A stretch of DNA of 42,480 nt from Rhodobacter sp. (lineage in GTDB: Bacteria; Pseudomonadota; Alphaproteobacteria; Rhodobacterales; Rhodobacteraceae). Both the position numbers and the translations under genes were made by a program. Where the stretch lies: contig JAIXXB010000031.1 of assembly GCA_027490955.1 (NCBI GenBank), forward strand, positions 1-42,480. The letters are read 5' to 3'. The notes beneath the pieces are model-generated. The model ran no database searches. It was not told where the DNA came from and worked only from the letters and a program-made list of their open reading frames with translations. Shown here in pieces: positions 33,818-42,108 of the stretch. How positions within the stretch are numbered: position 1 is the first letter of the stretch; each line of letters opens with the position of its first letter.

Positions 33818-34981
33818 ATGAAGAAACTTGTCATACGGGGCATTGGGCAAATCCTGACGGGGAAATTGGAACAGCCCCTTGCGGATGGCGATTGTTTGGT
33901 TGCCATTGATGGGCGCATTACCGCTTGGGGTGCGGAAAAGGATTTAGATTGCGAGGGGGCCACAACCCTTGTTGACGCAAAGGGCGTCACCCTTGCGCCG
34001 GGTTTGATTGACAGCCATGTCCACCCCGTTGTGGGCGATTATACCCCGCGCCAACAGCAGTTGCATTGGATTGACAGCACCCTGCATGGCGGGGTGACCA
34101 CGCTGATTTCGGCGGGCGAGGTGCATATGCCGGGACGTCCCAAAGATATCGTGGGGCTAAAGGCGATGGCGATTGCGTCGCAGCGATGGTACGAAAACTT
34201 CCGCCCTTCGGGGGTAAAGGTGCATGCAGGTGCGCCTGTCATTGAACATGGCATGGTAGAACAAGATTTTCAGGAACTGGCCGCAGCGGGTGTGAAACTG
34301 TTGGGCGAGGTGGGTCTGGGCACTGTGAAAGATGGCAAGACCGCGCGGCAAATGGTGGAATGGGCGCGCAAATACGGCATCCAAAGCACCATTCATACAG
34401 GCGGGCCTTCGATTCCTGGATCGGGTTTGATTGATGCCGATATGGTGATTGAAACGGGCACGGATGTGATTGGCCATATCAATGGCGGACATTCGGCGCT
34501 GCCTGATGACCAAATCATCTGCCTGTGCGAAAGCTGCAAGGCGGCGTTTGAAATTGTGCATAATGGCAATGAACGCGCTGCTGTGCTGGCGCTGAATACG
34601 GCGCGCGAATTGGGCAAGCTGGATCAAGTCATTCTGGGCACAGACGGGCCTGCGGGGTCGGGTGTGCAGCCTTTGGGCATTTTGCGGATGATCGCCATGC
34701 TGTCTGCCTTTGGCAATGTGCCTGCTGAACTGGCCTTTTGCTTTGGCACGGGCAATACGGCACGCCAGCGCAAGCTGGATGTTGGGCTGATCGAGGTGGG
34801 CTATTCAGCGGATTTCGTTTTGCTGGATCAGGCGCAGCATTCGGGCGGGAAAACCATGCTTGACTCGGTGCGTTTGGGCAATCTGCCCGGTGTGGCGATG
34901 ACCATCATTGATGGGGTGGTCACATCAGGGCGCTCGCGCAATACACCGCCTGCTCAGCGATTGCCCGAACAGATTTTATAG
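33818..34981 (+). CDS. ena: Enamidase (1,4,5,6-tetrahydro-6-oxonicotinate amidohydrolase)
   Basis: Amidohydrolase-superfamily enzyme of 387 residues. In Eubacterium barkeri, enamidase hydrolyses tetrahydro-6-oxonicotinate to ammonia and 2-formylglutarate. Candidate metal ligands are H67 and H69 (IDSHVHP), E164 (LLGEVGLG), H193 (TIHTGG), H220 (GHINGG) and D276 (GTDGPAG). From memory of the E. barkeri protein, several stretches are nearly the same: GDYxPRQ, LHGGVTT, GEVGLGT, HTGGxSIPG, GHINGG, PLGILR and the C-terminal SRNTPPAxR. The length is also close. ATG 33818 has GGAG upstream; a TTG at 33779 lies within the operator and ATG 33803 is less likely. It is convergent with the PF06684 gene, 23 bases away. 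Similarity to dihydropyrimidinases and imidazolonepropionases is only superfamily-level. Confidence 0.88.
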   Translation: MKKLVIRGIGQILTGKLEQPLADGDCLVAIDGRITAWGAEKDLDCEGATTLVDAKGVTLAPGLIDSHVHPVVGDYTPRQQQLHWIDSTLHGGVTTLISAGEVHMPGRPKDIVGLKAMAIASQRWYENFRPSGVKVHAGAPVIEHGMVEQDFQELAAAGVKLLGEVGLGTVKDGKTARQMVEWARKYGIQSTIHTGGPSIPGSGLIDADMVIETGTDVIGHINGGHSALPDDQIICLCESCKAAFEIVHNGNERAAVLALNTARELGKLDQVILGTDGPAGSGVQPLGILRMIAMLSAFGNVPAELAFCFGTGNTARQRKLDVGLIEVGYSADFVLLDQAQHSGGKTMLDSVRLGNLPGVAMTIIDGVVTSGRSRNTPPAQRLPEQIL

Positions 34982-35004
34982 CCTTCTAGGGGGGCAGGGC
35001 CGCC

Positions 35005-35589
35005 TTAGCGCAGCCCGTCCTTTCCCTCGGCTTGGGCATGGGTCAGCCCGCCGACCCGCGCCAAGGGGCGGCCGCTGTCGGTAACGGCGACTGCCACCAT
35101 GATTTCATTGCTGCGAGGGGAATCGTTCAACTGCACTTCGATTCCATCAAAATGGCTGCGCACATAGGCTGCGTCTTTGTGCCCCAAAGGCACGTCCAAC
35201 ACCTGCCCCGGCCCGCCCATCTTTTTTGAAGATGGCACCAAGGCCGCGCCTTTTTCAACAGCCAGACGCAAAGGCGCGCCCAATTTAGGGTGCAAAATGG
35301 CGGCGGCATGTTCCAATTCGCCATTCTCGCCCACCATGGCCGATTTGCCATAGCTTTGCGCCTGATCGGGCGTAATTCCCAGCGCCTCGACACAGCGCTG
35401 GCCCAGCAGCGCGCCCAGTTCGGCGCCGATATCGGTCAGCAGGGTCAGATCCTCTTGGTAGATGCCCGCAAAAGGGTTTGCGATCACGGCCACGGCCACT
35501 GCCTTGCGGGTTGGGGGGGCAACCGCGCGCCCCATCTCGCTGTGGGTTTCCTCTATTGTCACGGACAATTTGCGAATTTGCGCGATCAT
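35005..35589 (-). CDS. Amino acid synthesis (PF06684) family protein, paralog 1
   Basis: Protein of 194 residues of the PF06684 'amino acid synthesis' family, whose biochemical role is not established. Family patterns are VAVIANPFAGIYQEDL, YGKSAMVGENGELEHAAAILHP, ALVPSSKKMGGPGQVLDVPLGHKDAAYVRSH (read in parts) and the end GKDGLR. No signal or membrane segment is seen. The ATG at 35589 overlaps the stop of the upstream paralog (ATGA); the longer frame back to 35877 reads antiparallel noise from that gene. It is the last gene of the hydroxylase-Hnr operon. A role in turning over 2-formylglutarate or a related acid is possible but unproven. Confidence 0.85.
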   Translation of the reverse strand: MIAQIRKLSVTIEETHSEMGRAVAPPTRKAVAVAVIANPFAGIYQEDLTLLTDIGAELGALLGQRCVEALGITPDQAQSYGKSAMVGENGELEHAAAILHPKLGAPLRLAVEKGAALVPSSKKMGGPGQVLDVPLGHKDAAYVRSHFDGIEVQLNDSPRSNEIMVAVAVTDSGRPLARVGGLTHAQAEGKDGLR

Positions 35590-36167
35590 CTTAATCCATC
35601 CTCGCCTTTGATATGTGCCGCATCCAAGCCGCCTGCGCGGTTGTGCACGCGCGCGCCATTGCTCATCACCAAAATCAGGGCCAATTCCGCGCGACGGGGC
35701 GCATCGGGGCAGCCCACCTCCATCGAATCGAAATGGCTGCGCACATAAGAGGCGTTGATATGGGTGATCGGCACATCCAGCCGCCCGCCCACGCCCACCA
35801 CCTTTTTTGTTGATGGAACGATGGCCTTGGTGTTGTTCAACACTTCGCGCATCGCATAACCGCCCGGTTCGTGCCACAGCGCGCCATGTTCCAATTCGCC
35901 GCCTTCGCCAATCATCGCGCCTTTGCCATAGCCTTCTACCTGATCTACCCCACCCAGCATTGCCACAAGGCGCTGCGCCATCTGCAGGCCAAGGGGTTTA
36001 AGCGGTTCCATGAACCAGCGGATGTCAGGCTCGTATCGGCCAGCAAATGGGTTGGCCACAACAGCCAAGGCCGAGGCGCGGCGATAGGGGCGCGGCGGTG
36101 GCGGGCCGCCTTCGTGCAGCACCTCCTCTAGGCTGAACACCAGTTTGCGCAGGGAATACTCAGGCAT
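35586..36167 (-). CDS. Amino acid synthesis (PF06684) family protein, paralog 2
   Basis: Protein of 193 residues, clearly homologous to its downstream neighbour along the whole length. Patterns are VVANPFAGRYEPDI, YGKGAMIGEGGELEHGALWH, IVPSTKKVVG, LDVPITHINASYVRSHFDSMEV and the end GEDGLR. Divergence between the two copies suggests distinct partners or a hetero-oligomer rather than recent duplication. ATG 36167 overlaps the UPF0280 stop by 8 bases; TTG 36173 is an alternative. Confidence 0.85.
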   Translation of the reverse strand: MPEYSLRKLVFSLEEVLHEGGPPPPRPYRRASALAVVANPFAGRYEPDIRWFMEPLKPLGLQMAQRLVAMLGGVDQVEGYGKGAMIGEGGELEHGALWHEPGGYAMREVLNNTKAIVPSTKKVVGVGGRLDVPITHINASYVRSHFDSMEVGCPDAPRRAELALILVMSNGARVHNRAGGLDAAHIKGEDGLR

Positions 36168-37020
36168 GTTCAAGGACTTTCGCTAAGGGTGCGGCAGCGC
36201 CGCAGGTCAGGGCCGCACCTTGCAAAAACAATGCGCAGCCTGAAATCTGCCCTGTGTCCAGCAAGGCCGTGGCACGGGCAAGCCCCGCGCGCAGCGCCCG
36301 ATCGCGCAGATCAGGCGGCAGGGTGGCACAGCCTGTGACCACGGGAATCGGCCCCAAATCGCTGTCTGGGGCAAGGCTGTTTGCCGCAGCGCGGGTGATT
36401 GCGGGATGGTCGGGCAAATCAACGGCATTGGCAATCAGCGTGGCGGCAACATCGGCGAGGGCGGCGCTTTGCGCCAGAACGGTGACGCTGTCGGCAATGC
36501 CAAGGCTAAAGCTGCGGCCATGGCGTCCACTGGTGGCGATACCGCCAATGCCATCTTGGGCGCGCAGGCGAATATCCCCTAAATCTTGGCCCGTGACCGA
36601 TGCCATGCGCACAGTATATTCTGTGCCTGCCGCCAAATGCAGGGCGATATCGCCGCCGTTATTGACCATGGCCCGCGAAAGCTGCGCCGCGCCCAGCATT
36701 GCGGCCAAGATTTCATCGGCCACCGATCCTGCCACCGCCGCCATGCGCGTTAAAAATGCGCCATCGTAAAGGCGGGTGGTGGCGGCATCCATGCGCCGCG
36801 CCACAGCGCCCTGCGGCCTTGGCCCTGTGGCAGAAAAGGGCGCGCGCAGCAGGGGCAATTCTTCGACCAGTTCGTGTAAAACAGTTTCAAACCGCTGCAC
36901 GGCGGCGCGAAAGGCGCGATCCTTTTCACCATCTGCCTTGACGATCAGGTCAATCGGGCCGTGCTGCAAATGCAGCCGCGTGCCATCGACCGACAGCGCT
37001 GCAGTGGCGCGCGATGTCAC
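36160..37020 (-). CDS. UPF0280 family, ApbE-like protein
   Basis: Protein of 286 residues with the core motifs of the ApbE flavin transferase fold: VNNGGDIAL (119-127), GIATSGRHGRS (160-170) and SVTVLAQSAALADVAATLIANA (178-199, read in parts). ApbE proteins attach FMN covalently to target proteins. UPF0280 members have no settled function. The start is GTG at 37020 behind AGGAGCAAATC, and it overlaps the hnr stop (GTGA). Hnr of E. barkeri is reported to carry a covalently bound flavin, so a dedicated flavin transferase for Hnr is an attractive inference. There is no signal peptide, so it acts in the cytoplasm, unlike classical ApbE. Confidence 0.85.
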   Translation of the reverse strand: MTSRATAALSVDGTRLHLQHGPIDLIVKADGEKDRAFRAAVQRFETVLHELVEELPLLRAPFSATGPRPQGAVARRMDAATTRLYDGAFLTRMAAVAGSVADEILAAMLGAAQLSRAMVNNGGDIALHLAAGTEYTVRMASVTGQDLGDIRLRAQDGIGGIATSGRHGRSFSLGIADSVTVLAQSAALADVAATLIANAVDLPDHPAITRAAANSLAPDSDLGPIPVVTGCATLPPDLRDRALRAGLARATALLDTGQISGCALFLQGAALTCGAAAPLAKVLEHA

Positions 37021-38522
37021 GATTTGCTCCTGCGTGACCAGCGGAAATGCGCGGCTTCCAGCGGGTCATGCTGATCGGGGTTCAGCGTTAAGCGGCGCAA
37101 ATCTTGCAGCGCCGTGTCTTCGACGGGCCTGATTTCCGACATATGGCCGCCCAGCGCCTGATAATCATGGCGGCGCAGCGTGAATTCGATTGGCGCAACC
37201 AAGGCAGGGGTTGGCACATAGCCAAAAGATCCCGTGGGCATATCCAAAACATCCACCATAAAGGTAATGCCGCCACCCGGCCAAATATAGGATTTTGCCC
37301 CGCCGCTGGACACATGGGTCAGCGCGTCTTTGACCGATTTGGTCAGCCGCACGGGGTTTTCTGTGACGCCCGCGCGCAAACTGCCACCAGCACCGCCCAT
37401 GAACAGCACCGAACAAACCGATGGTTCGCAGTTTTCCGCGATCAAATCCGCAGATTTTTGCAGCACAGCAGGGGTGCTGCGCAATTGCGGTGTCAAATCA
37501 TCGTCCAATTCGTAATAGGCCGATTGCTCTCCCGTAGTCGAGACCATGAACAGCCGCAGTCCGGGCCGCGCCACTTTGGCATTGAACGGCCCGATGATGC
37601 GCAACGGATCGTCAATATCTGTGCCGCCCCAACCCGTTCCAGGCTTGGCAACCTGAAAATATCGCCCGGGAGTCGAGCGCCGACCCAGCAGTTTGATGCC
37701 CGTGGGGGCCACGTTCAGTTGCTTGCCCGCCTCATGTTCCGACAAAACGCCCGTGATATGATCATCCACCACCACAACATCGTCGGTATGGCCAAGCCAT
37801 TGCTTTGCAAACATCCCGATGGTCGCCGAACCGCAGCCCACGCGCATCAGCTTTTCGGGCGCGCCGTTGATGATGGGGGCTTTGCCTGCCTGAACAATCA
37901 CGGTGGTCTGATGCCCGTCTTTGCCGATCACCAGTTCAACCGCCTCGCGGTTACACAGGCGCAGTAAGGTGTCACAGGTCACGCGGCCTTCGGATTTTGA
38001 GCCGCCTGTCAAATGCTCTACCCCGCCAAGCGACAGCATTTTTGATCCGTATTCAGACGTGGTCACATGGCCCACGTGTTCGCCTGCGGCATAAACGGGG
38101 TCGCATTCGTGGCCGATATGGCGGTCTGTGTCAATTTTCACCTTCACGCCGCAATAGCTGAAAATCCCTTCGGTCACGACAGTGATCATATCGACTCCGT
38201 CCACCTCTTGGCTGACGATAAAGGGGGCGGGTTTATAATCGGGATAGGTTGTGCCCGCGCCAACTGCCGTCACAAAGGTGCGCGCGCCTTTGATGATGTC
38301 GCCATCCCAGTCGTCATGCGCTGTGTCGGCCAAAAACGGCACCAGTTTATGGCCCGAGTTTTGCAAGACCGTCAATGGATCCAGCCGCACCAAATTGCCT
38401 TGGTGGTTGGCGTATCGGTCGCAGGCCCCCGCGCGCCCTTCGGCGATGTAGCACATCACGGGGCAGGCATCGCAGCGAATCTTTTCGGGTGCGGTGTCTT
38501 TGGGGGGGATGATTTCGTTCAT
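37017..38522 (-). CDS. hnr: 6-hydroxynicotinate reductase
   Basis: Iron-sulfur flavoenzyme of 501 residues. Known members reduce 6-hydroxynicotinate to 1,4,5,6-tetrahydro-6-oxonicotinate with reduced ferredoxin. The N-terminus has a ferredoxin-like cluster motif, C17-x2-C20-x3-C24-x9-C34. Further cysteines (C124, C140, C183, C190, C230 and a pair in ENCEPSVC) could hold more clusters; the E. barkeri enzyme is reported to contain one 2Fe-2S and two 4Fe-4S clusters plus covalent flavin. I see no canonical ApbE target motif; GSAT at 231-234 is the nearest resemblance. ATG 38522 overlaps the hydroxylase stop (ATGA), and the 3' end overlaps the UPF0280 start. The enamidase and ferredoxin nearby support the assignment. 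Confidence 0.85.
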   Translation of the reverse strand: MNEIIPPKDTAPEKIRCDACPVMCYIAEGRAGACDRYANHQGNLVRLDPLTVLQNSGHKLVPFLADTAHDDWDGDIIKGARTFVTAVGAGTTYPDYKPAPFIVSQEVDGVDMITVVTEGIFSYCGVKVKIDTDRHIGHECDPVYAAGEHVGHVTTSEYGSKMLSLGGVEHLTGGSKSEGRVTCDTLLRLCNREAVELVIGKDGHQTTVIVQAGKAPIINGAPEKLMRVGCGSATIGMFAKQWLGHTDDVVVVDDHITGVLSEHEAGKQLNVAPTGIKLLGRRSTPGRYFQVAKPGTGWGGTDIDDPLRIIGPFNAKVARPGLRLFMVSTTGEQSAYYELDDDLTPQLRSTPAVLQKSADLIAENCEPSVCSVLFMGGAGGSLRAGVTENPVRLTKSVKDALTHVSSGGAKSYIWPGGGITFMVDVLDMPTGSFGYVPTPALVAPIEFTLRRHDYQALGGHMSEIRPVEDTALQDLRRLTLNPDQHDPLEAAHFRWSRRSKS

Positions 38523-41257
38523 GGATTATGCGCCTTCATGGCCGCACGCAGGCGCGACGGCGTTGCAGGTAATTGGCTCAGCCGCACCCCCGTCGCCGCC
38601 TTAATCGCGTTCAATAGCGCGGGGGCCGTTGGAATAAGAACATGCTCGCCCAAGCCCTTTGCGCCAAAGGGGCCATGGGCGTCAGCCTCTTCGATGATCA
38701 GTGTTTCAATGGGCGGAATATCCCCAATTGTGGGAATAAGATAATCATGCAGATTTTCCGTGCGCCCGGGGAGGTACTCCTCCATCAGGGCCATCCCTAG
38801 GCCCTGCGCAATGCCGCCATGCACCTGCCCTTCGACAAGCATGGGGTTTATCGCGCGGCCGACATCATGGGCGGCAACAAATTTAAGAGGGCGCAGCGTG
38901 CCAAGTTCGATGTCCACCTCGACCACGGCCAGATGGGCGGCATAGCCAAATTGGGCATAGGGCGCGCCCTGTCCTTCGGCGTCAAGGGGTTTGGTGGGCG
39001 GGTCATAGGTTTCCTCGGCGCGCAGCACGAATCCCTCGTCATCGGCGGGCAGGCTGGCCAAATCCAGTTGCCGCGACGCGCCGTGTTCGGTGGCGCTGAT
39101 CACGCCGCGCCCAAAGGTTAGACTGGCCGCATCGCCCATATTCAGCCGCGCCAAAATTATCTGACGCAGGGCTTGCCCCGACAGACGCGCCGCATTGCCC
39201 GTGACAAAAGTTTGCCGCGAGGCCGATGTTTTGCCCGCATCTGGCGTGACCGCCGTATCGGCACCCACCAAAACCACCGCATCGACAGCCGCGCCCAAAG
39301 CCGTGGCAAAGATTTGTGTGATGACAGTGTTGGCACCTTGGCCGATATCCATCGCCCCCTGATGCAACACCAAGGTGCCATCGGCGCGCACCCCGCATTT
39401 GATGGTGGACGGGTTGGGCAGCGATGTATTCCCGCAGCCATACCAGCCCGCAGCCACGCCCACGCCGCGCCGCATCACGCCGCCTTTGGCGTTAAAACCT
39501 GCCGCCGCCTGCTGCTCGCGCGCCCATGCAGGTCGCAGCGCCGTAAGGCAGTGCTTAATGCCAACGCCCTGTGCAAAGACCTGCCCGCAGACTGTGGGCA
39601 CGCCGTTTTCCAGCGCGTTCATAATCCGAAACTCCAGCGGGTCGATCCCCAATTTCGCGGCCAATTCGTCAAACAGGCTTTCTTGCGCAAAGGCAGATTG
39701 CGGCACGCCAAACCCGCGAAACGCACCAGAAGGCGGGTTATGCGTATGTATCGCGCGCGAGCGTGCGCGATAATTGGCAATGCGATAGGGGCCAGAGGCA
39801 TGCACAGGCACGCGGTTGGCCACTGTTGGCCCCCAACTGGCATAAGCGCCTGTGTCAAACACGCCCAAGAAATCCATCGCCGTGATCTTTCCCTGCCGAT
39901 CTGCACCAATGCGCAGGGTGATGTCAGAGGGATGACGTTTGGTCGTGCTTTGCATCGATTCTTTGCGGCTGTAGCACATGCGCACAGGCTGGCCAGTTTT
40001 GATCGCCCCCAGCGCCAAGAACGGCTGAACACTGATATCCAGCTTTGATCCGAAACCGCCCCCAACCGCCGTTGGCACAATACGAATTTGCGCGGCGGGC
40101 ATATCCAAAATCGCCTCCAATGCCTCGCGGTCCATCACGGGGGCTTGCGTGCAGGCATGCACCTCGACACGGCCATCCACCACCTGCGCAAAGCCTGCTT
40201 CGGGTTCGATATAGGCATGTTCAACAAAGCCCGTGCGATAGTGGCCTTCGATGGTCACTTCTGCGGCGGCAAGTGCAGCCTCGGCATCGCCGCAAGAGAC
40301 ATGGCCACCGCACATCACATTGGCGGTGCGCGTATTGTGCAGCAAAACCGCCCCGTCTGCCTGCGCTGTGAACGGGTCTTTCAGCGCGGGCAGTTCTTGC
40401 CATGATATAGGAAAAGTGGCGGGATCCAGCGCGGCAATCGCCTCGGGCGTGCCGATCAGCGCGGCCACCGCCTCGCCGCGAAACCGCGCCTCGCCTACGG
40501 CGAAAACGGGTTGGTCAACAAAGGCAGGTATCACGCCAAAGGCATTGCGCCCTGCAATGTCAGCAGCGGTCAAATGCGCCACAAGCCCCTCAGTTTGCGC
40601 CACAAACCCGTCCAAATCGCCCAATTGAAACGCCGCACGGAAATAGGGCGAGCGGATGACATAAATCTCCAGCGTGCCTGCAGGGGCGATGTCATCGCCG
40701 AACATCTCTTGCCCCGCAACTTTGCTTGCACCATCAAGGCGGCGGATCGCCTCGCCCACGCGGCCTGCACCTGGTTTGGCCATCGCCGCCACACCCATGA
40801 CCGCATCTATAATCTTGCGATAACCCGTGCAGCGGCACAGCACACCGCCCAAGGCATCTTGCACCGCGCCTTCGCTGGGGGCGGCATCTTGGCGCAGCAG
40901 GGCAACCGCCGACACCATCATGCCCGGTGTGCAGATACCGCATTGCGCCGCGCCATGATCTTGGAAACTTTCGGCCAAAGCATGGGCATGCGGGTCGGTC
41001 TTGACCAGCCCGCCCAAAGTTTCGATATGCCGCCCCTGCGCTGCTTGGGCGGGGGTCAAACAGGCGCAAACGGGCGCGCCATCGATCAACACAGTGCACG
41101 CGCCGCAATCGCCCGCATTGCAGCCAATCTTCACTTCTCTTGCGCCAAGCTGTTCGCGCAAAATCTCGGACAGGCGCTGGCCAGACACGGCCTGCGCTGT
41201 GACGGGCCGATCATTCAGGTGAAACAGAACGGCCGTGTTTTCAGAAACCAAGGACAT
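38519..41257 (-). CDS. Molybdenum hydroxylase, fused 2Fe-2S and molybdopterin subunit (probable nicotinate dehydrogenase)
   Basis: Fusion of 912 residues in the xanthine dehydrogenase family. The N-terminal part has a plant-type 2Fe-2S motif (C46, C51, C54, C66) and a second cluster in the helical domain (C106, C109, C141, C143). The Mo-binding part begins near residue 165 and shows GGGFGSKLD, FRGFGVPQ, DIGQGANTVITQIFA and GAKGLGEH, where the Glu corresponds to the catalytic Glu of the family. With the FAD subunit encoded upstream it would hydroxylate an N-heterocycle with water. Nicotinate is the likely substrate because Hnr and enamidase follow. E. barkeri instead splits this part over three polypeptides. 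ATG 41257 overlaps the FAD-subunit gene by 17 bases. Xanthine or another purine as substrate is less likely. Confidence 0.88.
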   Translation of the reverse strand: MSLVSENTAVLFHLNDRPVTAQAVSGQRLSEILREQLGAREVKIGCNAGDCGACTVLIDGAPVCACLTPAQAAQGRHIETLGGLVKTDPHAHALAESFQDHGAAQCGICTPGMMVSAVALLRQDAAPSEGAVQDALGGVLCRCTGYRKIIDAVMGVAAMAKPGAGRVGEAIRRLDGASKVAGQEMFGDDIAPAGTLEIYVIRSPYFRAAFQLGDLDGFVAQTEGLVAHLTAADIAGRNAFGVIPAFVDQPVFAVGEARFRGEAVAALIGTPEAIAALDPATFPISWQELPALKDPFTAQADGAVLLHNTRTANVMCGGHVSCGDAEAALAAAEVTIEGHYRTGFVEHAYIEPEAGFAQVVDGRVEVHACTQAPVMDREALEAILDMPAAQIRIVPTAVGGGFGSKLDISVQPFLALGAIKTGQPVRMCYSRKESMQSTTKRHPSDITLRIGADRQGKITAMDFLGVFDTGAYASWGPTVANRVPVHASGPYRIANYRARSRAIHTHNPPSGAFRGFGVPQSAFAQESLFDELAAKLGIDPLEFRIMNALENGVPTVCGQVFAQGVGIKHCLTALRPAWAREQQAAAGFNAKGGVMRRGVGVAAGWYGCGNTSLPNPSTIKCGVRADGTLVLHQGAMDIGQGANTVITQIFATALGAAVDAVVLVGADTAVTPDAGKTSASRQTFVTGNAARLSGQALRQIILARLNMGDAASLTFGRGVISATEHGASRQLDLASLPADDEGFVLRAEETYDPPTKPLDAEGQGAPYAQFGYAAHLAVVEVDIELGTLRPLKFVAAHDVGRAINPMLVEGQVHGGIAQGLGMALMEEYLPGRTENLHDYLIPTIGDIPPIETLIIEEADAHGPFGAKGLGEHVLIPTAPALLNAIKAATGVRLSQLPATPSRLRAAMKAHNP

Positions 41258-42089
41258 GGCCCGCCGCCTTTCTGATGGCACGTTCACACAGTTTGCCAAC
41301 TGCATCCAAGCGATACGCGACTGTGCCGCGCACATCGTCAATCGGTGACAGCGGGGCCAAATGCGGCGGCTCTACCACCACTTCCTCTGGGCGCAGGCCA
41401 ACCATCGCCGCCTCAAGCAGGGGCAAGCGCTGCGCCACGGGCGAGCAGGCCCCAACCGCCACGCGCCCCCATGCAATGCGCCCTGTGGCATCGCATTCCA
41501 ACACCACCGACACCATCGCAATCGAAATCACCAGATACCGCCGCGACCCCAGCTTTACAAATGACGCCCCCGCGCGATCTGGCAGTTTCGGCACGATGAT
41601 CGCGGTCATGATCTCATCCGCGCCCAGCGCAGTGCGCCGCACACCCAGCAGAAACTCTGCCAAAGGCAAACGCCGCCGACCGCGCGCTTGGCTGGCCAGT
41701 TCAACGCGCGCATCCAAGGCCAAAAGCGCAGGAACCCCATCGGCGGCGGGCGAGGCATTGCACAAATTGCCGCCAATCGTGCCCGCGTTTTGAATCTGCA
41801 CGCTGCCGACCTCGCGCGCGGCCTGCTTTAGCCCGTCAAAGGCCGCAGGAACCTGCGCGCGCACAATATCGCTCCATGTCACGGCAGCGCCAAAGACCCA
41901 GTCGTTTGCGGTTTGCGAAATTGTCCGCAACTCGCCAATGCGGGAAATATTCAGCAAACTTTGCCGAAAACTGCCTTGCTGAAGGCTGGGAAATACATCC
42001 GTGCCGCCCGCAATAACCTTTGTTCCCCCTTGGGCCAGCGCGCCAAGTGCGTGGTCTAAATCACTGGGACTGAGGTAGGGCTTGTGCAC
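41241..42089 (-). CDS. Molybdenum hydroxylase FAD-binding subunit
   Basis: CoxM/XdhA-type FAD subunit of 282 residues. FAD-binding patterns are VIAGGTDVFPSL and IQNAGTIGGNLCNASPAADGVPALLALDA, the latter read in parts. A CO-dehydrogenase flavoprotein C-terminal domain follows (VKLGSRRYLVISIAM, AVGACSPVAQRLP). It accepts electrons from the Fe-S/Mo subunit. I chose GTG 42089, preceded by GGTGGTG; a TTG at 42119 lies inside the operator and would be a poor start. It is the first gene of a six-gene operon with overlapping reading frames running to 35005. Confidence 0.9.
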   Translation of the reverse strand: MHKPYLSPSDLDHALGALAQGGTKVIAGGTDVFPSLQQGSFRQSLLNISRIGELRTISQTANDWVFGAAVTWSDIVRAQVPAAFDGLKQAAREVGSVQIQNAGTIGGNLCNASPAADGVPALLALDARVELASQARGRRRLPLAEFLLGVRRTALGADEIMTAIIVPKLPDRAGASFVKLGSRRYLVISIAMVSVVLECDATGRIAWGRVAVGACSPVAQRLPLLEAAMVGLRPEEVVVEPPHLAPLSPIDDVRGTVAYRLDAVGKLCERAIRKAAGHVLGF

Positions 42090-42108
42090 GTCAACACCAC
42101 CGATTTTG

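Noticed and set aside
33818-34981. Dihydropyrimidinase, hydantoinase or imidazolonepropionase
   Set aside because: Metal-ligand order and several long motifs, including the C-terminal SRNTPPA, fit enamidase better, and the neighbours complete the nicotinate pathway.
38519-42089. Xanthine dehydrogenase of purine catabolism
   Set aside because: Subunit types are compatible, but no purine genes accompany it, while 6-hydroxynicotinate reductase and enamidase are in the same island. The substrate remains unproven.
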